Assembly (NCBI RefSeq): GCF_000421545.1
Contig: NZ_ATXF01000010.1
Span: 62,001-126,000 of the forward strand
DNA length: 64,000 nucleotides
Direction of reading: 5' to 3'
From: Agromyces italicus DSM 16388
GTDB lineage: Bacteria > Actinomycetota > Actinomycetes > Actinomycetales > Microbacteriaceae
Positions 41,918-50,917 of the stretch are shown in pieces; position 1 is the stretch's first letter, and the number at the start of each line of letters is the position of its first letter. Under the pieces are notes generated by a model. That model did no database searches. It saw only the letters and a list, made by a program, of their open reading frames with translations, and was not told the origin of the DNA. Position numbers and translations under genes: made by a program.

Positions 41918-43270
41918 ATGTCACCACTCCCCCTGCTCCGCGGGGCGGCCGTCGCCGTCGCCGCAACCGCGCTCATCGCCACCGCGGCGACCGCTCCCGC
42001 CACCGCCCACCCGCGTCATCAGCCCGAGGGTCCGAGCGAGATCAACGGGTACCGCAGCGTCGGCTACCTGATGGCCGACACCCCGATCACCCGCGACTTC
42101 CAGATCGCCGACCTGCTGAAGAACGGGGCCATCGAAGACGTCACGCACATCAACTACGCCTTCGGCAACGTCACCGAGAACCTCGTCTGCGAGATCACCG
42201 ACGTGCCCGGCGAGGGCGATGCGTACAACGACTACCTGCGTCTCGTCTCGCCGCGGGACTCGGTCGACGGCAAGCGCGACCACAAGAACCGGCACCAGCG
42301 CCTCGCCGGCAACTTCAACCAGCTGAAGAAGCTCAAGCAGGCGAGCCCCGACACGAAGGTGCTCATCTCGCTCGGCGGCTGGACCTGGTCCGACCACTTC
42401 TCGGCCGCCGCCGCCACCCCCGAGAGCCGCGAGAAGCTCGTCTCCTCGTGCCTCGACATCTACTTGCGCGGCGACCTGCCGAAGGTCGGCGGCCTCGGCG
42501 GCGACGGCGCCGCCGCCGGTATCTTCGACGGCATCGACGTCGACTGGGAGTGGCCGGTGAACGGCGGCGAGACCTCGAACGCGAGCCCCGCCGACCGTGA
42601 GAACTTCCTCGCGCTCATGGAGGAGTTCCGCCGCCAGCTCGACGCCTACGGCGCCGAGACCGGCGAGGACTACCTGCTCACCGCATTCGCCCCTGCCGGA
42701 GGCTGGAACACCAACGCCGGCGGATGGACCGACCCGCGCCTGTTCGAGGTCGTCGACTTCCTGAACATCCAGGGCTACGACTACGCCGGCGGATGGACCG
42801 GCAACACCGGCCACCAGGGCAACCTCCACCCCGACGGCGCGAACAACTGGGGGCTCGCGCTCGACAACGCCGTGGGCCTCTACACCGCCGCCGGCGCTCG
42901 CCCCGATCAGTTGAACGTCGGCATCCCCGCCTACGGACAGGGCTGGACGAACGTGACCGTCGGCGACCGCGCCGTCTGGACGCCCGACCCCGCCGTGACC
43001 TCGCTCGGCACGAAGCCCTATTACGAGATCCGCTCGATCGGGCAGGGGTACTACGACCCCGCGCTCGGCGCGTCGTGGCGCTACGACGCCGCGACCGGCC
43101 AGTGGTGGAGCCTCGACGACCCGAAGTCGGTGCAGCAGAAGGCCGAGTGGCTGGCCGAGCAGGGGTTCGGCGGCGCGATGTGGTGGGACCTCTCGGGCGA
43201 CTACCGCAACGAGCTCGGCTCGACCCTCGGCGACACGCTGCGCTCCGCCGAGGAGGGTCCGCTCGGCTGA
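41918..43270 (+). CDS. Secreted family 18 chitinase
   Basis: 450 residues. The signal peptide ends near ATAPATA-H (about residue 30). A single GH18 barrel follows: SLGGW (151-155) and the catalytic DxxDxDxE with D204, D207, D209 and E211 (FDGIDVDWEWP), then FLNIQGYDYAGGW and the C-terminal GAMWWDLSGDY. E211 is the proton donor. It has no carbohydrate-binding or fibronectin module, unlike many actinobacterial chitinases, so it probably acts on soluble or partly degraded chitin. The start has GAGGA upstream. The 276 bases before it hold a palindrome TGGAGATCTCCA (41774-41785) of unknown role; the DasR-type chitinase operator was not found. Confidence 0.95.
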   Translation: MSPLPLLRGAAVAVAATALIATAATAPATAHPRHQPEGPSEINGYRSVGYLMADTPITRDFQIADLLKNGAIEDVTHINYAFGNVTENLVCEITDVPGEGDAYNDYLRLVSPRDSVDGKRDHKNRHQRLAGNFNQLKKLKQASPDTKVLISLGGWTWSDHFSAAAATPESREKLVSSCLDIYLRGDLPKVGGLGGDGAAAGIFDGIDVDWEWPVNGGETSNASPADRENFLALMEEFRRQLDAYGAETGEDYLLTAFAPAGGWNTNAGGWTDPRLFEVVDFLNIQGYDYAGGWTGNTGHQGNLHPDGANNWGLALDNAVGLYTAAGARPDQLNVGIPAYGQGWTNVTVGDRAVWTPDPAVTSLGTKPYYEIRSIGQGYYDPALGASWRYDAATGQWWSLDDPKSVQQKAEWLAEQGFGGAMWWDLSGDYRNELGSTLGDTLRSAEEGPLG

Positions 43271-43287
43271 CGCACCCCGAGAACGTC

Positions 43288-43321
43288 GGATGCCTCGGAG
43301 CTGACTCGCTCCGAGGCATCC
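43288..43321. terminator. 14-bp hairpin between the chitinase and methyltransferase genes
   Basis: GGATGCCTCGGAGC pairs with GCTCCGAGGCATCC around a 6-base loop, 17 bases after the chitinase stop and before a convergent gene. The stem shares GATGCCTC/GAGGCATC with the palindrome at 11275-11306. Confidence 0.8.
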
Positions 43322-43355
43322 TGGCCGTTCGGGGCCGTGGCCTCGATACGCTGCG

Positions 43356-44216
43356 CTACTCGACCGACGGGTTGAGCGCGACGAGTTCGTACGAGAGCGG
43401 CAGCCAGCGTTCGGCCGGCCAGCCGTACATGCCCTCGCCGAGCTCGACCGTCGCCGGGAACACCCTCCACGGCACCGAGTAGTGCTCGGTGAACGCCTCG
43501 AGCGCGAGCCCCGCGTCGCGCAGGGCGGACAGCACCTCGTCGATCGGATGCGACCACTCCCAGGTTCGGGCGTTCGCGAGACGCGCCTCGGGGTCGGCGT
43601 AGTCGCTCGGGTCGTCGAGGATCTCGGGCTGCTCGCTCTGGTAGGCGTACCTGATCGACGGGAGCCCGTCGGGCCCGTCGTCGCCGTCGAAGACCATCGC
43701 GGTCGGATGCCCCTCCGCGAAGTAGAGCCGACCGCCGGGCTTCAGATACCAGGCGACGATCCGCGCCCACTCGGCGACATCGGGCAGCCAGTTGATCGTG
43801 CCCCACGTCACGAACACGAGGTCGAACGACTCGGGCTCGGGCAGCATGTGCCGGGCGTCGTACACGTTCGCCTCGATGAAGCGGGCGCGATCGGCGACGC
43901 CGATCTCGATGGCCATCCGCCGCGCCTCGGCGACGGCGGCGGGCGAGAAGTCGATGCCGACGACGCTCGCCCCGCCGCTCACGAGCGAGAGCGAGTCGGA
44001 GCCGAAGTGGCACTGCAGGTGCAGCACCCGCACGCCCTCGAGTCCGTCGGGGAAGAGCCGATCGATTCCCGCCCTCGCGATCGGGTCGAGCACGCTCCCG
44101 CCCGCACGGAGCGGCGCCTGGTCGTAGAACGTGCTCGCGAGGTGCACGCCGACCCGTTCGTCCCAACCGGCCCGATTGTCGTCGAGCCAGTCGCCCTCAC
44201 GCAGCTCGACGCTCAT
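43356..44216 (-). CDS. Class I SAM-dependent methyltransferase
   Basis: 286 residues. VRVLHLQCHFGSDSLSLVSG is motif I (SAM-binding loop), ASVVGIDFSPAAVAEARRMA is motif II with the acidic ribose-binding Asp, and FDLVFVTWGTINWLPDVAEW is motif III. LKPGGRLYFAEGHP follows. It belongs to the small-molecule methyltransferase group; the acceptor is unknown. Its start overlaps the stop of the UPF0182 gene as ATGA, so it is the second gene of that operon. Confidence 0.88.
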   Translation of the reverse strand: MSVELREGDWLDDNRAGWDERVGVHLASTFYDQAPLRAGGSVLDPIARAGIDRLFPDGLEGVRVLHLQCHFGSDSLSLVSGGASVVGIDFSPAAVAEARRMAIEIGVADRARFIEANVYDARHMLPEPESFDLVFVTWGTINWLPDVAEWARIVAWYLKPGGRLYFAEGHPTAMVFDGDDGPDGLPSIRYAYQSEQPEILDDPSDYADPEARLANARTWEWSHPIDEVLSALRDAGLALEAFTEHYSVPWRVFPATVELGEGMYGWPAERWLPLSYELVALNPSVE

Positions 44217-47173
44217 TCGCCGCCGGACTCCTCCGAGCCGCCGGTGCCGCCGGTCTCGCCCTGCGTCGCCTCGGTGAGCGCGATCATCTTCGAGATCGTG
44301 TCGGCGAGCTTCGCATCGGCGGCTCCGTACGCCACCCAGTCGCCCTCGGCGAGTGCGGCCTGCTTGTCCTTCAACGCCTGGGCCGCCTGGTTCAGGAGCG
44401 CCTGCATCTCGTCGCTCGGCGCCTCGGGCGACGTCGGCGAACCGCCGTCGCCGTCACCGTCGCCCTCACCCTCGCCGGGGGGCGGGGTCGTTCCGGGCTC
44501 GACGTCGCCGTCGCCCGCCGACGCACCCGAGTCGCCGCCGAACAGCACGTCGAGCGCCTGGTCGAGCGTGTCCTGGAAGGCGATCTGGTCGCCGAAGGCG
44601 ACGAGCACCTTCTGCAGCAGCGGGTAGCTCGTGTCACCCGTCGACTTCACGTAGACCGGCTGCACGTAGAGGAGGCCGCCGCCGACCGGCACCGTGAGCA
44701 GGTTGCCGTTGATGACGTCGGACTGACCCTGTTTCAGGAGGTTCAGCGATGCGGAGACGCTCGGATCGGAGTTGAACTTCGCCTGCACCTGACCCGGGCC
44801 GGGCACGTTGTCGTCTTCGGGCAGGGTCAGCAATCGGAGCTTGCCGTAGCCCTCGGCGCGCTTTCCTTCTACGGCGCCCGCATCGGCATCGACCGCGAGG
44901 TACCCCCGCAGCACATTGCGGCTCTCATCGCCGCGAGCCTCGGGGATGAACGTCGAGTACAGCGAGTACGCCGGGGCATCTTGGCCGGGCATCTGCATCG
45001 TCAGGTAGTACGGCGGCTGCAGCAGCGCCGTGTTCGCCCCGGCGGTCGGCTCCTTGGGCGTCGTCCACGCGTCCTCACGCGAGTAGAAGGTGCTCGCGTC
45101 GGTCACGTGGTAGCGGCCGAGCACGGCTCGCTGCACCTTGAACAGATCGGCGGGGTAGCGCACGTGGCTCATGAGCTCGCCCGACATCTCGCTCATCGGC
45201 TCGATCGTCGACGGGAAGATCTTCTGCCAGGTCTGGAGGATGGGGTCCTCTTCGTCCCAGGCGTAGAGCGTCACGGAGCCGTCGTAGGCGTCGACGGTGG
45301 CCTTGACCGAGTTGCGGATGTAGTTGATCTCGTCGAACGCGAGCGCGGGCGTCAGCCCTTCGCTGTCGGCGATGGCCTCGCTCATGCTGACCTTGTTCGA
45401 GTACGGGTACTGGTCGCTGAGGGTGTACCCGTCGACGATCCAGACGAGACGGTCGTCGACGATCGACGGGTAGGTCTCGGAGTCGAGCGTCAGGTACGGA
45501 GCGGCCTTCTGGACGCGCTGGATCGGGTCGCGGTCATAGAGGATCTGCGAGTCGTCGGTCACCTCGTCGGAGAGGAAGATCTGCTCGGATTGGAACTTCA
45601 GCGCGTAGACGAGCTTCGTGAAGATGTTGTCGAGCTTCGGCCCGCCGTCGCCCGAGAAGGTCGTCTGCGTCTGCTCTTCGTTGTCGCTGCCCGCCGGGTA
45701 GTCGAGCTCGATGGGGTCGCTGTCTTTCGGGGCGCCGACGATCGAGTACTGCGGCGAACTCTCGCCGAAGTAGACGCGCGGCTCGAACTCGCCCAGCGAA
45801 CCCATCTGCGGGATGCCCGACTCGAGGAACACCGGCTGCCCGTCGACCGAGCGCTGGTTGCCCGCCGCGGCCACGAGGCCGTAACCGTGCGTGTAGACGA
45901 GATGCGAGTTGAACCAGGTGTCGGCGTCGCCGAGCCCCGACAGCTTCACGTCGCGGACGGCGACCACGGTGTCTTGCGTCTCGCCGTCGACCTCGTAGCG
46001 ATCGACGTCGAGCTGCTTCGGGAACTGGTAGTACTGGCGGAACTGCTCGAGCTGCTGGAACGCGGGCGAGATCACGAGCGGGTCCATCAGGCGGATGTTC
46101 GCGGTCGTCTCGGCGTCTGAGCGGAGCGCGCCCGGCTCGGCGTCGGTCTTCGCCTCGAAGGGGATCTGCTCGACGCCGTCGACGTTGTACGCATCGCGGG
46201 TGAGGTCGATGTTGCGCTGGACGTACGGCGCCTCGAGCGGCTTCGCGTTCGGGTCGACCTGGAAGCGCTGCACCACCCACGGGTAGAGCGTGCCGATGAG
46301 CAGGCTCGTCACGATGAGCAGCGCCGTGCCGACGAGCGGCAGCCGCCAGCGGCCCATCACCGCGGTCACGAAGAAGAGGATCGCGACGACGACGGCGATG
46401 CCGGCGAGGATGCCGCGACCGGGGATCACCGCGTTGACGTCGGTGTACGCGGCGCCGGTGATGAGGGCGCCCGACTCGGTGACCGTCGCGTACTGGTCGA
46501 GCCAGATGCTCACGCCCTGCAGCAGCAGGTACAGACCCGCCGTCACGGCGATCTGCACGCGCGCCGACTTCGAGATGACGACCTCGCGGCCGCTCACGCG
46601 GATCGCACCGTAGAGGTAGTTCGTCGCGATGACGAGGAGCACCGAGAGCAGCACGACCGCCGACGCGAAGCCGACCACGCTGCGGTAGAACGGCAGCTCG
46701 AAGACGAAGAAGCCGATGTCGAAGCCGAACTGCGGGTCGGTCTGACCGAACGGGGTGCGGTTCAGCCACGCGAGCGTGACCTCCCACCGGCTCGACGCAG
46801 ACACGCCGGCGAACACGCCGAGCACCGCCGGGATACCGTACATCGCGAGTCGGCGCAGCGGCTCGAACACCTCTTGATAGCGGTCGAGCTGCGAGTTGAG
46901 CTTCGCGTAGACCGGGCGGGTGCGGTAGGCGATCTGGATCGAGCCCCAGATCGGCAGCGCCATCGCGAGGAACCCGATGGCGAACAGCGACACTCGCGCG
47001 ATCCACCCGGTGGTCAGCACCGAGATGAAGCCGAGTTGCTGGAACCAGAGCACATCGGTGTAGAGACCCGCGAACACGAAGAACGCGATCACGAGGGCGG
47101 CCACCACCCCGATCGTGATCGCGATCGGCGCGCGACGGCGCGGGACCCTCGGTTCTTGCGGCTGTGCTGACAC
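44213..47173 (-). CDS. UPF0182 family membrane protein
   Basis: 986 residues, in the usual 900-1000 range. Seven N-terminal hydrophobic helices (within about residues 15-330) are followed by a large extracellular domain of about 550 residues, such as PYLTLDSETYPSIVDDRLVW and NVLRGYLAVDADAGAVEGKR, and an acidic Gly/Pro/Glu-rich linker (about 900-935). Function unknown; the family is nearly universal in Actinobacteria and also found in cyanobacteria. GTG 47173 has GAGGCCGAGA just upstream. TAAAAT (47218-47213) is a good -10 box, giving a leader of about 35 bases. It is divergent in role but the same strand as the PDZ-Lon gene, as in mycobacteria. Confidence 0.93.
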   Translation of the reverse strand: MSAQPQEPRVPRRRAPIAITIGVVAALVIAFFVFAGLYTDVLWFQQLGFISVLTTGWIARVSLFAIGFLAMALPIWGSIQIAYRTRPVYAKLNSQLDRYQEVFEPLRRLAMYGIPAVLGVFAGVSASSRWEVTLAWLNRTPFGQTDPQFGFDIGFFVFELPFYRSVVGFASAVVLLSVLLVIATNYLYGAIRVSGREVVISKSARVQIAVTAGLYLLLQGVSIWLDQYATVTESGALITGAAYTDVNAVIPGRGILAGIAVVVAILFFVTAVMGRWRLPLVGTALLIVTSLLIGTLYPWVVQRFQVDPNAKPLEAPYVQRNIDLTRDAYNVDGVEQIPFEAKTDAEPGALRSDAETTANIRLMDPLVISPAFQQLEQFRQYYQFPKQLDVDRYEVDGETQDTVVAVRDVKLSGLGDADTWFNSHLVYTHGYGLVAAAGNQRSVDGQPVFLESGIPQMGSLGEFEPRVYFGESSPQYSIVGAPKDSDPIELDYPAGSDNEEQTQTTFSGDGGPKLDNIFTKLVYALKFQSEQIFLSDEVTDDSQILYDRDPIQRVQKAAPYLTLDSETYPSIVDDRLVWIVDGYTLSDQYPYSNKVSMSEAIADSEGLTPALAFDEINYIRNSVKATVDAYDGSVTLYAWDEEDPILQTWQKIFPSTIEPMSEMSGELMSHVRYPADLFKVQRAVLGRYHVTDASTFYSREDAWTTPKEPTAGANTALLQPPYYLTMQMPGQDAPAYSLYSTFIPEARGDESRNVLRGYLAVDADAGAVEGKRAEGYGKLRLLTLPEDDNVPGPGQVQAKFNSDPSVSASLNLLKQGQSDVINGNLLTVPVGGGLLYVQPVYVKSTGDTSYPLLQKVLVAFGDQIAFQDTLDQALDVLFGGDSGASAGDGDVEPGTTPPPGEGEGDGDGDGGSPTSPEAPSDEMQALLNQAAQALKDKQAALAEGDWVAYGAADAKLADTISKMIALTEATQGETGGTGGSEESGGE

Positions 47174-47244
47174 TCTCGGCCTCTGCTTCGGTCGGGACGG
47201 GATCGAGGCTCCATTTTAGAGCCGCGATGCTTGGAATCTGCTGG

Positions 47245-48357
47245 TCAGGATGCGTCGCACGACGGGTAGGTCCCCGTCAGCTCACCGTCTCCGAGGTCTT
47301 CGACGATCGTTCGCGCCTGGTCGAGCGTCGTCACCGCGAACACGGTCATGCCGTCGGGCACGTTTCCCGCGACCTCGTCGCAGTTCGATTCGGGTGCGAG
47401 GAACCAGTCGGCGTCGGCGCCGTCGGCGCCCCAGAGCTTCTGCCGGATGCCGCCGATCGCCCCGACGGCGCCCGCCGAGTCGATCGTGCCCGTGCCGGCG
47501 ACGATCTCGCCACCGGTCATCGCACCGGGGGTGAGTTCGTCGACGATGCCGAGCGCGAACATCATGCCGGCGCTGGGGCCGCCGACGTTGTCGAGTTGCA
47601 GCTCGACCTCGATCGGGAACTCGTAGTGCATGCGCACGCCGACCCCCAGCACCGCGACGCCGTCGCGGTCGACCGGGGTCACTTCGACGGTCTCGCGCAC
47701 GCCGTCGCGTTCGATCTCGATCGACGCCGGGGCATCCGTGCCGTGCTCGCGCACCGCCGACTGGAGCTCGCCGATGGAATTCACGGCCTCGCCGTCGAGT
47801 GCGACGACGACGTCGTCCTCCTCGAGCACGCCCTCGGCGGGCGAGCCCTCCAAGAGGCCGACGATCGTCACCTCCCGCGGGAACTCGTAGCCGAGCTCGA
47901 CGAGCGCCGCGGCGATCGCGTCCTGCTGCGAGTCGACCATCGCCGCCTCGTTCTGCGCATCGCGGTCGTCGTTGCTGATACCGGGCGGGAAGACGGCCTC
48001 GACGGGGATGACGGTGCGGGTGGCGTCGCCCCACGCCCAGAGCACCTCGAGCCAGTTCGGGGTGTTGCCGGGCTTGCCGACGACCGAGACCGTGAGCAGG
48101 TTGAGCTCGCCGTCGGTCGGGTAGGTCGTCTCGTCGGGAATCGCGATCAGCGGCACCTCGTCGCCGTCGGCGTTCTCGGCAACGCCGAGGGTGTCGTAGA
48201 CGGGGCCCGGCTGCTCGATCACGTAGGGCGACGGCAGCAGACCGAACACGATCGCGATGACCGTGGCGACGGTGACGGCGGCCCACCCGATGCGCTCGCG
48301 CCGCGAGCGCCGACCGCGCTCGACGGGCGCCGACGAGTCGTCGGAGAAGAGGGCCAT
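47245..48357 (-). CDS. Membrane-anchored PDZ and Lon-like (S16) protease
   Basis: 370 residues. One N-terminal helix (about 23-42), a PDZ domain (about 160-235, GSPAEGVLEEDDVVVALDGE) and a C-terminal Lon-type proteolytic domain. The Ser-Lys dyad is S262 (GGPSAGMM) and K307 (GGIRQKLWGA). There is no ATPase domain, so it is an ATP-independent Lon-like (YlbL-type) protease acting outside the membrane. AAAGGA lies eight bases before the ATG at 48357. Upstream is a tandem 21-bp duplication. Confidence 0.92.
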   Translation of the reverse strand: MALFSDDSSAPVERGRRSRRERIGWAAVTVATVIAIVFGLLPSPYVIEQPGPVYDTLGVAENADGDEVPLIAIPDETTYPTDGELNLLTVSVVGKPGNTPNWLEVLWAWGDATRTVIPVEAVFPPGISNDDRDAQNEAAMVDSQQDAIAAALVELGYEFPREVTIVGLLEGSPAEGVLEEDDVVVALDGEAVNSIGELQSAVREHGTDAPASIEIERDGVRETVEVTPVDRDGVAVLGVGVRMHYEFPIEVELQLDNVGGPSAGMMFALGIVDELTPGAMTGGEIVAGTGTIDSAGAVGAIGGIRQKLWGADGADADWFLAPESNCDEVAGNVPDGMTVFAVTTLDQARTIVEDLGDGELTGTYPSCDAS

Positions 48358-48376
48358 TCGGGCAGTCCTTTCGCGC

Positions 48377-48418
48377 CGTTCGCGGCGACGGGCCGGTCGT
48401 TCGCGGCGACGGGCCGGG
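48377..48418. repeat. 21-bp tandem duplication
   Basis: Two copies of CGTTCGCGGCGACGGGCCGG followed by T or G (48377-48397 and 48398-48418) lie end to end just upstream of the PDZ-Lon protease gene, between it and the divergent DUF2342 gene. It is a recent-looking duplication in the promoter region. Confidence 0.85.
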
Positions 48419-48549
48419 ATGGAGGTGAGGGCCGACCCGGCGCTGTTCGCGAAGGGCGGACACCCGGATTGCAAGCCTAGGCCATTTCCCAGACGCGACG
48501 CCGGATGCCCGCGTTACGGTTGAGGAGACGAGAGCTGGAGGTGGCGCAC

Positions 48550-49926
48550 GTGGCCGATCAACAGGGCGAACCCGGCGACCGGAATCCCGAGGACGAGTTC
48601 CGCGACATGCTGCGAGAACTGCTGTCGGGTGCCGGTGGCATCGACCCGACGAGCCTCGCGGGCGCAGCGGGTCTCCCGAACGACCCGGCGAGCGTCGCCG
48701 CGCTCTTCGGCCAATTGCAGCAGGCGATGAACCGCAGCGGCGACGGCATCGACTGGGCCGTCGCGACCCGCCAGGGCGAGGAGCGCGCGGCGACCGGCCA
48801 GACGCAGATCTCCGATGCCGACCGAGAGCGGTTCGATCAGGCCTTCCAGGTCGCATCGCTCTGGCTCGACGAGGCCGTCGACTTCTCCGCTCCCCCGCAG
48901 ACGCCCGAGCTGATCACCCGTCGCGCCTGGGTCGCGGCGACCATGCCCCTCTGGACCCAGCTCGCCGAGCCCGTCGCCCTCTCCATCTCCGACGCGCTCA
49001 CGCGGGTGATGCGCGAGCAGGCGCCCGAAGAGATGCGCGGCATGATCGAGAACGCGAGCAAGATGCTCCGCGGCATCGGCGGCACGCTCTTCGCGATGCA
49101 GCTCGGGCAGGTCGTCGGCCAACTGTCGACCGAGGTCGTCTCGGGCGGCGACATCGGCATCCCGCTCCTCGACGACTCCCGCGCGGCGATCCTCCCGCAG
49201 AACGCCTCGGTGTTCGGCGAGGGCCTCGACATCCCGACCGACCAGGTCGAGCTCTACCTCGCCGTCCGCGAACTCGCGCACGCCCGGCTCTTCCGCCACG
49301 CGCGCTGGCTCCGACTCCACCTCATCACGGCGATCACCGCCTTCGCGCGCGGCATCGACATCGACACCGAGCGGCTCGAAGAACTCGCCGAGGGCTTCGA
49401 TCCTTCGAACACCGACGAACTCCGTCAGGCCGTCGTCGGCGGTACGCTGATCCGCCCGAAGAGCGAGGCGCAGCAGGCCGCGCTCGGCCGGCTCGAGACG
49501 ATGCTCGCGCTCGTCGAGGGCTGGGTCGATCAGGTCACGGCGGATGCCACGGGCCGGCTGCCGCGCACCGATGCCATCGCCGAGTCGATCAGGCGACGTC
49601 GGGCGTCGGGCGGGCCGGCCGAGTCGGCGTTCGCCACGCTCGTCGGGCTCGAGCTGCGCCCGCGCCGTCTGCGCGAGGCGACGGCGATGTGGCGCGCGGT
49701 GACCGAGGCGGTCGGCGTCGAGGCGCGCGACGCGCTGTGGGCGCACCCCGATCTGCTGCCGACCTCGGCCGACCTCGACGACCCGAGCGCGCTCGTCGCC
49801 CGCCTGACCGGCACCGATGCGGCCGAGAACGAGGCCGACGACGAGTTCGACCAGGCGCTCGAGCAGCTGCTGCGCGGCGAGACCCCCGCCGGCCCGGGCG
49901 AAGACGGCGAGACCCCCGCGAGCTGA
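48550..49926 (+). CDS. DUF2342 / zinc-dependent-metalloprotease-like protein
   Basis: 458 residues, matching the actinobacterial family annotated as zinc-dependent metalloprotease or F420-associated. Seen: the N-terminal FRDMLRELLSGAGGIDPTSL, the long helical region with TRRAWVAATMPLWTQLAEPV, GQVVGQLSTEVVSGGDIGIP, and the candidate active-site helix LAVRELAHARLFRHARWLRL. That helix has RELAH where a true HExxH would need His first, so catalysis is uncertain. GTG 48550 has GGAGG eight bases upstream; GTG 48541 is possible. It is divergent from the PDZ-Lon gene, as in mycobacteria. The C-terminus is acidic. Confidence 0.85.
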   Translation: MADQQGEPGDRNPEDEFRDMLRELLSGAGGIDPTSLAGAAGLPNDPASVAALFGQLQQAMNRSGDGIDWAVATRQGEERAATGQTQISDADRERFDQAFQVASLWLDEAVDFSAPPQTPELITRRAWVAATMPLWTQLAEPVALSISDALTRVMREQAPEEMRGMIENASKMLRGIGGTLFAMQLGQVVGQLSTEVVSGGDIGIPLLDDSRAAILPQNASVFGEGLDIPTDQVELYLAVRELAHARLFRHARWLRLHLITAITAFARGIDIDTERLEELAEGFDPSNTDELRQAVVGGTLIRPKSEAQQAALGRLETMLALVEGWVDQVTADATGRLPRTDAIAESIRRRRASGGPAESAFATLVGLELRPRRLREATAMWRAVTEAVGVEARDALWAHPDLLPTSADLDDPSALVARLTGTDAAENEADDEFDQALEQLLRGETPAGPGEDGETPAS

Positions 49927-50023
49927 CGCACAGGCGGTGCACGCCGGTGCGCTCGCGGAGCCGGGAGGCGGGGGCTGTGGAGGGATTCCGACGCCCCGCG
50001 TCCCGGTGCGCGATGCTCTCGAC

Positions 50024-50917
50024 ATGTCACCGCGCATCGATCCGGCACTCCCTCTCGTGTGGCGTTCGCCCCGCGAGCTGCAACTCGGCGGCGAGGTGCC
50101 GCGCGTCGTCATCGGCGAACCCGGCCCGCTCGAGACCGGGCTGCTCAGCGCGCTCCGGCACGGCGCGAGCGTCGCGACCCTGAAGACCATCGGCGACGGC
50201 CTCGGTGGGACCCAAGCCGAGATCGAACGGCTGCTGATGAGGCTCGAGCCGGCCTTCGAAGTCGAGGCGGCCGGGGCCGGCGCGACCGGCGCGACCGGCG
50301 CGACCGTGCTGCTCGACGCCGACGGCGCCTTCGGCCTGCTGCTCGAGCGCCGCCTCACCGAGCTCGGCCATCGGGTGATCGGCGCCGACCCCGCCCCGTC
50401 GGGCACGACGCCCAGCCCCGATCTCGCCGTGATCGCGGCGCACTGGGTGATCCCGCCCGCCCGTCACCTGCCGTGGCTGCGCTCCGACGTTCCGCACCTC
50501 GCGGTCGTCGACGACGAAGCCGGCTGGCGCGTCGGTCCGCTCGTCGATCCGGGCCGGGGCCCGTGCCTGCGCTGCCTCGAACTCGCCCGCCGCGACCGCG
50601 ACCCCGCGTGGCCCGCCGTGGCCGCGCAGCTCGCCGGGCGCCAGGCACCGCCCGCGGCACGCGGCATCCGCGCCGTCGTCGATGCCGCAGCGGCCGCGGC
50701 GGCCGCCGTCGACGACCGACTGCGTTTCGGCGAGACCCCCCTCGCGTCGCGGAGCCTCAGGCTCGGGGCCGTGGGCGGCTCGCAGTCTGCGAGCCACCAC
50801 CCCCATCCCGAGTGCGGTTGTCGAGCTCCTGGAGGAAGCGCGACGGCTCCCGCTCTCCGCGCTGCCCGTCGCCGAGGCGCGCCCAGCTCAGCTCGAGCCG
50901 ATGCCGTGCCCGCGTGA
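50024..50917 (+). CDS. TOMM cyclodehydratase-like / hypothetical zinc-binding protein
   Basis: 297 residues. GPCLRCLELARRDRDPAWPA (about 186-205) and HPHPECGC near residue 264 form a CxxC...CxC pattern like the zinc-binding parts of ThiF/YcaO-partner (TOMM leader-binding) proteins. The middle resembles a degenerate Rossmann region (FGLLLERRLTELGHRVIGAD). No precursor peptide or YcaO gene is nearby, so the role is unknown. The conserved-looking part ends at HPECGC; the last about 30 residues are Ala/Arg-rich. They overlap the convergent UvrD-like gene by 161 bases. Relatives sit at the same place in other Actinobacteria. Confidence 0.7.
   Translation: MSPRIDPALPLVWRSPRELQLGGEVPRVVIGEPGPLETGLLSALRHGASVATLKTIGDGLGGTQAEIERLLMRLEPAFEVEAAGAGATGATGATVLLDADGAFGLLLERRLTELGHRVIGADPAPSGTTPSPDLAVIAAHWVIPPARHLPWLRSDVPHLAVVDDEAGWRVGPLVDPGRGPCLRCLELARRDRDPAWPAVAAQLAGRQAPPAARGIRAVVDAAAAAAAAVDDRLRFGETPLASRSLRLGAVGGSQSASHHPHPECGCRAPGGSATAPALRAARRRGAPSSARADAVPA

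Noticed and set aside
50024-50917. A thiazole/oxazole-modified peptide (TOMM) biosynthesis cluster
   Set aside because: Only a weakly similar zinc-binding protein is present; no YcaO, precursor peptide, dehydrogenase or transporter lies nearby, and its neighbours are conserved repair genes.
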